DNA of 64,000 nucleotides, from NCBI RefSeq assembly GCF_023652955.1, contig NZ_JAKLOY010000006.1, positions 274,973-338,972 on the forward strand, in the 5' to 3' direction. Positions 11,301-18,919 of the stretch are shown here, one piece after another. Numbering within the stretch: the first letter of the stretch is position 1; the number at the start of each line of letters is the position of its first letter. The position numbers and the translations under genes are program-made. Below the pieces are notes generated by a model that saw only the letters and a program-made list of their open reading frames with translations, was not told the DNA's origin and searched no databases. The stretch comes from Geomonas sp. Red32. GTDB taxonomy: Bacteria > Desulfobacterota > Desulfuromonadia > Geobacterales > Geobacteraceae.

Positions 11301-14049
11301 CGACGCGGACTACGGCGCCGCAGTGAGAATCACCTCCACCACCACGGCAGCCAGGGCCGATCAGTCAATCACGGTCACCACCGCCGCGCCGGTGACCGCT
11401 CAATTTGGCATCGGCTTCAACGTGGCGGCGACCGCCCCGGCGGGAAACGTCACCTTCGGCAGCTCCGGCGGGTGCTCGAATGCTGCGGGGATTTACACCA
11501 TGACGAGCGGGAGCTCCTCCTGCACCGTCACCATCGACCAGCCGGGGGACGCCAACTACTACCCGGCGGTCCGGAAAACCTCGGTCACTGCCGCCACCAA
11601 GGCTCCCCAGGGGATCACCGTCACCGCGCCGGCTCCTTCTTCCGCCCCGTTCGGATCGGCCTTCACGGTGGCGGCCACCGCCCCTGGCGGCGGGGTCACT
11701 TACAGCGCGGCGGGGGGGTGCAGCAACAGCGGCGCAACCTTCACCATGACGAGCGGATCCGATCCCTGCACGGTCTACTTTGACCAGACCGGCTCGGCGG
11801 ACTACGGCGCCGTCAGGGAAAGCCTGGTCACCACCGCGGCCAAGGGATCCCAGGCCATCACCGTGGTGACTCCGGCCCCGGCCAGCGCCGCGTACGGGGC
11901 GAGCTTTACGGTGGCCGCCAACTCTCCGCTGGGGACGGTGACCTATTCCAGCGGCGGTGGATGCAGCAACAATGGCGCCGTCTTCACCATGACCAGTGGG
12001 ACCTTGCCCTGCACGGTCCGCTACGATCAGGCGGCGGGAGGTAACTATCTGGCCGCGCCCCAAGCCACCTCAACCACCACCGCGGCTAAGGCGGCGCAGG
12101 CGATCTCGGTCGCTACCGCCGCACCGGCCACGGCCGCCTTCGGGTCGAGCTTCACGGTGGCGGCCAGCGCGCCGGGAGGGACGGTCGGCTACAGCAGCGC
12201 GGGTGGGTGTAGCAACAGCGGGGCGGTCTTTACCATGACGAGCGGCACCACGCCCTGCACGGTGCGCTACGACCAGCCGGGGAGTGCCAACTATGCAGCG
12301 GCGAGCCAGGTCTCCTCGACGACGGTGGCCACCAAGGCGGCCCAGTCGATCGCGGTAAACACCCCGGCACCCGTATCCGGGACGGCTGGGGCGTCCTTCA
12401 CGGTCGCAGCGAGCGCACCGGGTGGGACGGTGGGCTTTGCCACCTCCGGCGGGTGCACCAACAGCGGAGCTACCGTCACCATCACCAGCACGGTCCCCTG
12501 CACCGTCACCTACTCGCAAGAGGGAAGTGCCAATTACAGTGCCGCTAACCCGGTAAGCTCGGTCACCAACTCCGGCAAAGCCGACCAGGCGATTACCGTG
12601 ACAACTCCGCCCCCCGCCGTGGCCCCGTACGGCACAAGCTTCACGGTGGCTGCCACCGCACCGGGAGGCCCCGTCGTGTACAGCAGCTCCGGCGGGTGTA
12701 CCAACTCCGGCGGGACCTTCAGCGTCATCGACGCCGGTACCCCCTGCCTGGTGATCTTCGACCAGGAAGGGAATGCCACCACCAATCCGGCCGTCCGGGT
12801 TACCAGTAGCACCTCGACCCAGAAGGCCGATCAGGCCATAACCATCGTGACACCGGCTCCGGCGGCCGCGCAGTACGGAGCGAGCTTTACGGTGGCCGCC
12901 ACCGCCCCGGGTGGCCAGGTGGTCTACGGAAGTTCCGGCGGGTGCAGCAACAGCGGCCCCACCTACACGGTGACCAGCGGCACCGCCCCCTGCACCGTCC
13001 TCTTCGACCGCCCCGCGAGCACCAACTACGACGCGGCGCCCCAAAAGAGCTCGGAGGCCGCCGCCGCGAAGGCCGATCAGACCATAACCATTACCAATCC
13101 GGCACCGGTATCCGCCGCCTTCGGAGCGACCTTCACGGTGGGTGCCACCGCGCCCCGGGGGGCCGTCGTCTATGGAAGCCAAGGCGGCTGCACCAATGCG
13201 GGGGCGACTTTCACCATGACCAGCGGATCGCTCCCCTGCACTGTCCTCTACGACCAGTCGGGCGATGGCGATTATGCCCCCGCTCCCAGGCGGAGCTCGA
13301 CCACCGCCGCCGCCAGGGTGGAGCAGGCCATCACCGTTACTTCCCCGGCACCGGCGTCCGCACTCTTCGGAGGGACCTTCACCGTTGCCGCCACCGCCCC
13401 CGGCGGCCAGGTCACCTACGGGAGCTCGGGGGGGTGCACCAACAACGGCGGCGTGTTCACCGTGACCAGTACGTCGGCCCCCTGCACGGTCACCTTCGAC
13501 CAGGCTGGAGACGGCAATTACGCTCCCGCCCCCCGCAAGACCACCGGTACTTCCACGGTTCCGGCCCTGCCGGGCTCACCGGTGCTCGGTGTCGTCTCGG
13601 CGGTCAACGGCGAGGCGGCCGTCAACTTCTCAGCGCCGGATTTCGACGGCGGGAGCGGGATCACCGGCTACACGGTCACTGCCAACCCGGGCAACATCAC
13701 TGCCACCGGCAGCGGCAACCGGATTACGGTAAGCGGGCTCACTAACGGCACTGCCTACACCTTCACGGTCAGGGCCAGTAACAGCGCAGGCACCGGTGGA
13801 GTATCTGCGGTGTCGGCACCGTATACCCCGTATCCCAACGGGGACGTCAACGGCGACGGGGTGGTCGATCTGGCCGACGTCCTGCTGGCCCTGAAAATGG
13901 CGGTAGGGGGGACGCCATCCTCTTCAGGGCACCTTGCGCGTGGAGACGTGGGGCCCCTAGCGGCCGGAAAACCTCACTGCGACGGGAAGATCGATATCGG
14001 CGATGTGACTGTTTTGCTAAGAAAAACGGTGGGTCTGGTGAGCTGGTAA
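8374..14049 (+). CDS. Giant secreted RCC1 protein with 14 tandem two-cysteine repeats and dockerin-like C-terminus
   Basis: About 1891 aa. The ATG at 8374 follows AAAGGAGG; a GTG two codons earlier overlaps that site. The signal peptide is MPRNLVVLLLAFCLFMPGVSRG. Order: an N-terminal region resembling the start of the protein at 1823, RCC1-like repeats (about residues 210-425; HTVVLTGDGRVLCWG), an FnIII-like domain (about 500-586), 14 repeats of 81-82 aa (about 590-1730), another FnIII-like domain, and a dockerin-like domain (about 1820-1891). The first calcium loop is canonical (DVNGDGVVDLAD); the second is degenerate (KPHCDGKIDIGD). Both giants end in VGLVxW. It is a paralogue of the 1823 protein and probably extracellular. 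Confidence 0.85.
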   Translation: MPRNLVVLLLAFCLFMPGVSRGDVLTYSADPNGSVSGPTPQAAASGELAQPVTALPVTAGYRFYNWTWPSLTGDGTIFGTTENPVVFRADGADHELLANFVADTPIKVRVKMSSQILKQIAGGATFTVVLTDDTAKAFGFDTDLNYYGDNATNWGSVETIGAGPTCAVFSKLDHSFRASGRWRDPATNTMVVLPDPADYQAFSTTHGGTKKFAVGSGHLAALMNDGTLYFMNVDNTYGQGEQPPELSGETVTDVAAGDYFTVALTASNKLIAWGKNDHGQLSLTADGIAASGLAGVTVTSAGTTAKPVMVTEGLPTLSKVEARSSHTVVLTGDGRVLCWGANEYGQSTPPAGLGPVTQIAAGSHHTVALLADGTVAGWGDNKYGQIAFPALEGITLIGAGMDHTFVSRWDRAMAGFGRNQYRQISPPEVFFESTTYMSCTPDTVSYNGSTVCTILDLNPANNPRSMFANGVPINMAGNSLTLDHITGDQTIIVMVSTVPAPPVGVTAVKGVRSAMVSFTPSPRDTGGTIGYTVTSKPAGGTDTAADTTSTNHYITNLTNGTPYTFTVVARNINGTGLPSFPSNPVIPQGDQAITVTQSPASAVYGDSFTVAGTAPGGTVVYATSGGCTNVGATVTMTSGTTPCTVYFDQPGGGAYNPAVQATRTVTAVKADQSLNIYQPAPLSAPFATSFSTCASAPGGAVTYAGAGGCSNFSGTFTMTSGSTACSITYAQAGNDNYNPVQQTASVPTSKIAQILTVTGAPPGSAAYGTSFTVAASAPGGDLAYSASGGCSNNGGTFTMTSGIGDCTVRIDQGGNGNYLPLSRTFTVTANRAAQNFTVVDPAPQQAVYGTSFPVSATAPGGAVTYSSAGGCTNNAGIFTMTSGTTSCTVRFDQAGNQNYLAGSSNITVTAGKAGQAIAVSTAAPATAVYGDSFTVAASAPGGAVSFSSSGGCSNNGALFTMTSGTTPCTVRFDQAGDADYGAAVRITSTTTAARADQSITVTTAAPVTAQFGIGFNVAATAPAGNVTFGSSGGCSNAAGIYTMTSGSSSCTVTIDQPGDANYYPAVRKTSVTAATKAPQGITVTAPAPSSAPFGSAFTVAATAPGGGVTYSAAGGCSNSGATFTMTSGSDPCTVYFDQTGSADYGAVRESLVTTAAKGSQAITVVTPAPASAAYGASFTVAANSPLGTVTYSSGGGCSNNGAVFTMTSGTLPCTVRYDQAAGGNYLAAPQATSTTTAAKAAQAISVATAAPATAAFGSSFTVAASAPGGTVGYSSAGGCSNSGAVFTMTSGTTPCTVRYDQPGSANYAAASQVSSTTVATKAAQSIAVNTPAPVSGTAGASFTVAASAPGGTVGFATSGGCTNSGATVTITSTVPCTVTYSQEGSANYSAANPVSSVTNSGKADQAITVTTPPPAVAPYGTSFTVAATAPGGPVVYSSSGGCTNSGGTFSVIDAGTPCLVIFDQEGNATTNPAVRVTSSTSTQKADQAITIVTPAPAAAQYGASFTVAATAPGGQVVYGSSGGCSNSGPTYTVTSGTAPCTVLFDRPASTNYDAAPQKSSEAAAAKADQTITITNPAPVSAAFGATFTVGATAPRGAVVYGSQGGCTNAGATFTMTSGSLPCTVLYDQSGDGDYAPAPRRSSTTAAARVEQAITVTSPAPASALFGGTFTVAATAPGGQVTYGSSGGCTNNGGVFTVTSTSAPCTVTFDQAGDGNYAPAPRKTTGTSTVPALPGSPVLGVVSAVNGEAAVNFSAPDFDGGSGITGYTVTANPGNITATGSGNRITVSGLTNGTAYTFTVRASNSAGTGGVSAVSAPYTPYPNGDVNGDGVVDLADVLLALKMAVGGTPSSSGHLARGDVGPLAAGKPHCDGKIDIGDVTVLLRKTVGLVSW
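10141..13563 (+). repeat. Fourteen in-frame tandem repeats of about 245 bp (81-82 aa)
   Basis: Each unit begins DQAITVT-like, continues PAPxSAxYGxSFTVAATAPGG, then a GGCTN/GGCSN cysteine, TMTSGT, a second cysteine in PCTV, and FDQAGxxxY. The two Cys are conserved in all 14 copies and probably form a disulfide in each Ig-like module. Similar units occur about three times near the end of the protein encoded at 1823. The DNA-level similarity makes the array prone to copy-number change. Confidence 0.9.
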
Positions 14050-14090
14050 GACGGTAAGCAGGTAAGCAGGTAAGAGGCGAGTGATTCAAA

Positions 14091-14125
14091 AAAAGGGAGA
14101 TGGGCGTGTTGCCCATCTCCCTTTT
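14091..14125. terminator. Bidirectional intrinsic terminator
   Basis: A perfect 15-bp stem (14091-14105 with 14111-14125; AAAAGGGAGATGGGC arm) has A and T runs on both sides. It sits between the convergent giant secreted-protein gene and the yjbH-like gene and can stop transcription from both. Confidence 0.9.
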
Positions 14126-14134
14126 CTATTGCGG

Positions 14135-16213
14135 TCAGGGGAGGGGAGTGACCGGTTCGCCCGGTACCACGTACCGCACGTAGGCATCCCGCAACCGCAG
14201 AAGATGCTTGCGGATGTACGGTTCGCTCAGGCGGTCGCGGTTGAAGAAGAGATTCTCGGTGCTGAAGGGGGGCTCCAGCCGGGCTCCGATCGAGGTGCCG
14301 AGCCAGTTGAGGCTGTTCTTCTTGGCGATCGACGTCTCCTGCGAATAGGTCCAGTCGTCTGTTCCGCGCAGCTGCACCAGCCCCGGCTTCATATCCTTTC
14401 TGAAGGTGAGGGGAAGGTCGAACTGGATGCCGGCCGCCTGGTGGTTTCTGTTGTCGGTGGCGACGGCGTTTTTGTAAAAGACCGTGAGCGAGGTGTCGCC
14501 CCAGAAGCGCTTGATCTCGAAGGTGGCTCCCCGGTCCTGGGTCATGAACTTCCCTGCGGTGCCCTGGAGGTAGAGATCGAGGGGGGTGTAGAGATAGCGG
14601 TAGCTTGCCAGGTACTCCTGTTTCTTGTCCTGTTTGTCCTGTCCGGTCGTATAGACGTGGAGGAGCCGGAAGCGGTGGGTGCCGTCGCCGGGTGCCCAAC
14701 TGACCTCGTTGGCGGTGCCGTAGCTTTCGGTAGTGACGAGGCCGGCTCCCAGCATCATCATGACCGTGTCGGCGGGTTTGATCGCCTGCAGCACCATGAC
14801 GCGCTCGACGCCTGCGCTGTTGCGGTCGGAACGGAAGGCCTTGCCGTCATCGAAGTTCCGGGACCAGGTCACCGGGATGTCCGCCCGCATGTCCAGGAAG
14901 GCGCCTTTCCAAAGGTTCACGTAGAAGTCGGGTTTTACTGAGATGAGGTAGTCGTAGACACCGACTTCGGTGCCGACGTAGGCCTTGAGCCCGGGATAGA
15001 CCCAGAGCGAGGTGGTCAGGTAGGAGCTGTTGCCGCCGCCTGAGACGAAGGTGAAGCCCGTGGTATCGGCTACTTCCCGGGAGATCTTCAGGTTGTCCTG
15101 GAGCCTTTCCAGGTTGCTGGCGTCCTGGAAGAAAGCGCGCAGTACGGGGATGGGGGCCTCGATCTGGAGGACGGAGATGCCCTTTTTCCGCTCCACCATC
15201 CGCACGGTCTCGAAGGGTGCCGGGGCGTCCAACTGCACGTACCCCATGACCACACCCATGGCGTCCAGCTCGTTGTGGTCGTAACGGGCGTTCTCGTACT
15301 CGACCAAAAGCAGCGTGCCGAGGTAACCGACCCTGACGTTCTGGAAGCCGTCACCGGTCAGGCTTTTCACCAGCCGCTCGAGACCGGCAGCGTCCGCCGG
15401 GGTGGGAGCCGCTTTTACTGCCGCGGGAATGGCAGGCGAGGGGGCCTCAGTCTGCTTCCCATCCGGGGCCGGGGTGGGGACGGGGATCGGTTTGGTGTAG
15501 TTGTGGTCCAGCCCGAGCGGGAGTTGCAGGCCGGCGGCGAATTCAGGGTGCAGCGGTTCGTGGTCGAGCGAGCTCTTGACGGTTAGATGGATGTGGGCGG
15601 GAAAGCCGAACACGCTTGGGGAGATGAGCCTGACGCCGACGTTCTTTTCGGTGGTGTCGTCCTCAGCGAGAAGGTAGAGCCAATCGGCTGCCTTGAATTC
15701 CACGCCGCCGAAGGTCCCTTTCATGCGGTCGGGCCCGGTTCCGTATCCCAGGCTGAAGCGGAACCTCCAGAGCTCCTCGCTGGCGACCGCGTACTTGGTC
15801 TTCAAAAAGGAAGCGTTGTGTCCGCCGTAGACGTCCTGGATGCCGACGGCGAAAGTCGGGATGTAGGGTCCGCGGGGGATGAAGGGGATGCGGAGCTTTG
15901 CGTTGCCGGAAAGGTCGCGGCCGTTGCCGTAGGGACGGGCGTCGAAGAAGCGTCCGCTCAATTCGACGCCGTCGTAGATCCCCAGGGCGAGGTTGACGCT
16001 GTCCTCGGAGGTTATCCGGTAGCGCCGCTCGGGTTCCTTCTGGTTCGAGTACGTCAGGTAGATGGTCCCTTCGTCAATGGTCTCGGCATTGGGGGTGTTG
16101 AGTAGGCCGGTGAACCCCTGGAGGGAGAGGGCGTTATGAAAGTCTGAGCCCCAGGACAGTGAAGGGAGCAGGAGCAGGAGAACGAGCGGAATGCATCTCA
16201 ACAGCATGGACAT
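14135..16213 (-). CDS. YjbH-like exopolysaccharide-associated outer-membrane protein
   Basis: About 692 aa. A signal peptide (LVLLLLLPSLSWG) is followed by the family's N-terminal signature (LSLQGFTGLLNTPNAETIDEGT) and a series of alternating beta-strands typical of YjbH/GfcD-type outer-membrane proteins. A Pro/Ala-rich linker lies near residue 240-270. A central domain (about 275-370) precedes a second beta-rich half. YjbH proteins belong to exopolysaccharide export loci. No capsule or polymer genes are adjacent here, so its polymer is unknown. Two in-frame ATGs (16213, 16207) are possible starts. Confidence 0.8.
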   Translation of the reverse strand: MSMLLRCIPLVLLLLLPSLSWGSDFHNALSLQGFTGLLNTPNAETIDEGTIYLTYSNQKEPERRYRITSEDSVNLALGIYDGVELSGRFFDARPYGNGRDLSGNAKLRIPFIPRGPYIPTFAVGIQDVYGGHNASFLKTKYAVASEELWRFRFSLGYGTGPDRMKGTFGGVEFKAADWLYLLAEDDTTEKNVGVRLISPSVFGFPAHIHLTVKSSLDHEPLHPEFAAGLQLPLGLDHNYTKPIPVPTPAPDGKQTEAPSPAIPAAVKAAPTPADAAGLERLVKSLTGDGFQNVRVGYLGTLLLVEYENARYDHNELDAMGVVMGYVQLDAPAPFETVRMVERKKGISVLQIEAPIPVLRAFFQDASNLERLQDNLKISREVADTTGFTFVSGGGNSSYLTTSLWVYPGLKAYVGTEVGVYDYLISVKPDFYVNLWKGAFLDMRADIPVTWSRNFDDGKAFRSDRNSAGVERVMVLQAIKPADTVMMMLGAGLVTTESYGTANEVSWAPGDGTHRFRLLHVYTTGQDKQDKKQEYLASYRYLYTPLDLYLQGTAGKFMTQDRGATFEIKRFWGDTSLTVFYKNAVATDNRNHQAAGIQFDLPLTFRKDMKPGLVQLRGTDDWTYSQETSIAKKNSLNWLGTSIGARLEPPFSTENLFFNRDRLSEPYIRKHLLRLRDAYVRYVVPGEPVTPLP

Positions 16214-16380
16214 AATCGGTACCTGGCGCGACTGGTCTGATCGGAAGGATCGGGAGGGGAGAAGGGGGACAATGTTTCACTAAAGGGCGGCCAATAATAG
16301 TAGTAGGGTAGGATTTCGTCAACTAAATATTCATTAAGATTAACACCTTCCGCGGGCTGGAGGGGGCGGCCAGGTGAGGC

Positions 16381-16586
16381 AGGAAGAGGCAGGAAGAGGC
16401 AGGAAGAGGTGGGGAAGGAGGTGGGGAAGGAGGTGGGGAAGGAGGTGGGGAAGGAGGAGGGGAAGAGGAGGGGAAGAGGAGGGGAAGAGGAGGGGAAGAG
16501 GAGGGGAAGAGGAGGGGAAGAGGAGGGGAAGAGGAGGGGAAGAGGAGGGGAAGAGGAGGGGAAGAGGAGGGGAAGAGGAGGGGAAG
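16381..16586. repeat. Homopurine/G-rich tandem repeat array with three unit lengths
   Basis: Three copies of a 10-mer (AGGAAGAGGC type) are followed by four copies of a 12-mer GTGGGGAAGGAG (16409-16456), then eleven full copies plus a partial of an 11-mer GAGGGGAAGAG (16457-16586). The strand is almost purely purine. Open frames through it exist on both strands only because of the composition, and I reject them as genes. It lies between the divergently oriented yjbH-like gene and the beta-barrel gene at 16780. Confidence 0.95.
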
Positions 16587-16779
16587 GCCGCTGTTCAATA
16601 AAGGGTACGAGCTGTTCAGGGGACGGTACCGCGGATAATGATTTTCAACTCCTGGAAGGAGGCGGATAGTTGGATATTGCACAGCCATTTTAGCGACTTA
16701 TAAAATAATCCGTATCCGGCAAAAAGTGGATAACTTCTTGAAAGTTCATGATTAAGACAACCAAAAGGGGGCCTTGATC

Positions 16780-17583
16780 ATGGCTAAGATAGAAAAAATA
16801 GTAACCTCGATGGCGGCAGCTTTTGCGATCTCGATCGCGGTGCTGGGAACTCCGGCGGGGGCCGTCGCAGGGGAAACATCGGTATATATTAAATCGGGCT
16901 GGTACAACTGGCGGGAGACCCTTAATGGCAGTTCCTTTGTCAAGGAAAGCGGACTCATGCACGGGGTGGGGGCGGTCAGGAAAGATACCTTCGAACCGGT
17001 CACCCTGCGGGAGAACCTGGAACTTTGGGGGGGCAACCTGGACTACGACGGGCACGACATCACCGGCACGGTCCCCTTGAAGTCCGACACCTCCTACCTG
17101 GGAACCCGCGAGGAAGTGGCGCTCTCCCTGCCGGTGGCGGTGGGAGGGGGCGTAACGGTAGAGCCCTTTGCCGGTCTTGGACACAAGTTCTGGATCAGGA
17201 CCCGTTCGAGCGAGGACTGGAACACCTTCTACTCAAAGGTAGGGCTGGGCGGCGAGGTGGTCGCCAGGGATCTCAGGATCTTCGCCAAGGGTGGGGCGCT
17301 CATTCCGATCTATACCCGGACCCACGTGACACTCAGCGATGCCGGTTACCAGGACGTCGTCACCGAGCCCCGGTCCCAGCCCTCAGCCTTCGTCGAGGGA
17401 GGCGTAAAAGCGGGATCCTTCGTGTTGAGCGTGGAGTACGAAGGGATGAATTTCGGAGAATCCTCGCGGGTGCCGACCCACTCCCTCGCTTCGGGGCAGG
17501 GGGCGGCAATCGTCAACGGTTTCGCCTTCCAGCCGAAATCCCACTCCGATTTCGTTTCCTTCAAGCTCGCCTACCAATTTTAG
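16780..17583 (+). CDS. Small outer-membrane beta-barrel protein
   Basis: About 267 aa. The ATG at 16780 has an AGGGGG tract about 10 nt upstream; a TTG two codons earlier is less likely. A signal peptide ends near AVAGE. The rest alternates hydrophobic and polar residues as in 8- to 10-stranded barrels, and it ends in an aromatic Phe (AYQF) as required for barrel insertion. OmpA-like/outer-membrane porin-like fold is likely; ligand or function is not recognised. It stands alone and ends in a strong terminator. Confidence 0.75.
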   Translation: MAKIEKIVTSMAAAFAISIAVLGTPAGAVAGETSVYIKSGWYNWRETLNGSSFVKESGLMHGVGAVRKDTFEPVTLRENLELWGGNLDYDGHDITGTVPLKSDTSYLGTREEVALSLPVAVGGGVTVEPFAGLGHKFWIRTRSSEDWNTFYSKVGLGGEVVARDLRIFAKGGALIPIYTRTHVTLSDAGYQDVVTEPRSQPSAFVEGGVKAGSFVLSVEYEGMNFGESSRVPTHSLASGQGAAIVNGFAFQPKSHSDFVSFKLAYQF

Positions 17584-17608
17584 GTGCCGATGCGAATCAT
17601 TCTCTGGC

Positions 17609-17654
17609 AAAAGGCAAACTGCCGCCGGTCTTTCGGGCGGCAGTTTGCCTTTTC
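17609..17654. terminator. Bidirectional intrinsic terminator
   Basis: An 18-bp stem (17609-17626 with 17637-17654) carries A/T runs on both sides. It separates the convergent beta-barrel gene and the NRAMP-family gene. Confidence 0.9.
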
Positions 17655-18883
17655 TACTGAAGGATAGTCTGGACCACCAGCGCTAGTGTCAGCACGATCA
17701 TTACTATCACCGTGATCCAGGCTATGATGTTGAAGCTCTTTGAGTTTACATACTCTCCCATGAGTTCCGTCTTGTTGACTAGGATCAGCATGAAGATCAG
17801 TACGAACGGTAACAAGGCACCGTTGACCACCTGGGAGAGCAGCATGATGGCGATCAGTGGAGCGTTGGGGATCAGGATGATTAAGGCGCCGAGCACGATC
17901 AGGCCGGTGTAGAGCCACATGAACTGCGGCGCGCTCTTGAAGTCGTGGTCGACCCCCGATTCCCATCCCATCGCCTCGCAGACATAGTAGGCCGTAGCCA
18001 AGGGCAAGATGGAGGCAGCAAAGAGGGACGCATTGGCGAGTCCGATGGCGAAAAGCGCAGATGCGTACTTGCCCGCCAACGGAGCCAGCGCCACGGCGGC
18101 ATCCTTCGCGTCTTCGATGTGGACCCCCTTCACGAACATGGTGGCGCCGCAGGCGACGATGATAAAGAAGGCGACGACGTCGGTCATGATGCACCCTACG
18201 ATGACGTCCAGGCGGGAGGCCTTGTACTCCTCGACGCGGATCCCTTTTTCGACGACCGCGGACTGGATATAGAACTGCATCCAGGGGGCAATGGTGGTCC
18301 CTACCACGCCTACGATCATCATCAGGTAGGACGGCTTCAGCTCGAAGGAGGGAGTAACCGTCGCCAGCATGATCTCTCCCCAGGGGGGGTGCGCCAGCAC
18401 GGCGGAGACGATATAGGTCAGGTAGATGGTGCAGGCAAAGAGGAACACCTTCTCGACAAACTTGTAGCTTCCCTTGACTACCAGCCACCAGACCAACAGG
18501 GCTCCGATCGGGACCGATATGTACTTGCTGACGCCGAAGATTTCCATGGCGGATGCCCAGCCGGCAAACTCGGCCACGGTGTTGCCGAGGTCGGCCAGCA
18601 GCAAAAAGAGCATCAGGTAGGCGGTCACCTTCACCCCGAAGTTTTCCCGGATCATGTCGGCGAGCGACTTTCCCGAAACCACCCCCATGCGAGCGCACAT
18701 CTCCTGGACCACAACCAGGGCGACGGTGATGGGAATCAGCGTCCAAAGGAGCGAATAGCCGAAGGTCGCCCCGGCCACCGAGTAAGTCGCAATGCCGCCT
18801 GCATCGTTGTCGACGTTGGCGGTGATCAGTCCCGGCCCGAGGACAGACAGGAACAGGAGGATGGATTTCTTATTAATTTTCAT
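17654..18883 (-). CDS. NRAMP-family transporter, probable Mg2+ type (NRMT-like)
   Basis: About 409 aa with roughly 11 membrane segments. The first helix carries GPGLITANVDNDAGG where Mn/Fe NRAMPs have a DPGN motif. The sixth helix reads TIAPWMQFY where they have an MPH motif, so the metal-coordinating Met is replaced by Ala. Loss of that Met is, as I recall, the hallmark of NRAMP-related magnesium transporters. Context agrees strongly: it is the second gene of a two-gene operon behind an M-box Mg2+ riboswitch, 36 nt downstream of a MgtE-N/CBS protein. Automatic annotation would probably call it a Mn2+/Fe2+ transporter. Mg2+ specificity is inferred, not shown. Confidence 0.85.
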   Translation of the reverse strand: MKINKKSILLFLSVLGPGLITANVDNDAGGIATYSVAGATFGYSLLWTLIPITVALVVVQEMCARMGVVSGKSLADMIRENFGVKVTAYLMLFLLLADLGNTVAEFAGWASAMEIFGVSKYISVPIGALLVWWLVVKGSYKFVEKVFLFACTIYLTYIVSAVLAHPPWGEIMLATVTPSFELKPSYLMMIVGVVGTTIAPWMQFYIQSAVVEKGIRVEEYKASRLDVIVGCIMTDVVAFFIIVACGATMFVKGVHIEDAKDAAVALAPLAGKYASALFAIGLANASLFAASILPLATAYYVCEAMGWESGVDHDFKSAPQFMWLYTGLIVLGALIILIPNAPLIAIMLLSQVVNGALLPFVLIFMLILVNKTELMGEYVNSKSFNIIAWITVIVMIVLTLALVVQTILQ

Positions 18884-18919
18884 AGCCTCTCTCCAGGCGC
18901 AAAACGTATAGGCCCCGCA

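Noticed and set aside
16323..16688. Open frames through the purine-rich array
   Set aside because: They encode only simple repeats caused by unit lengths adding up to multiples of three; no start context or domain.
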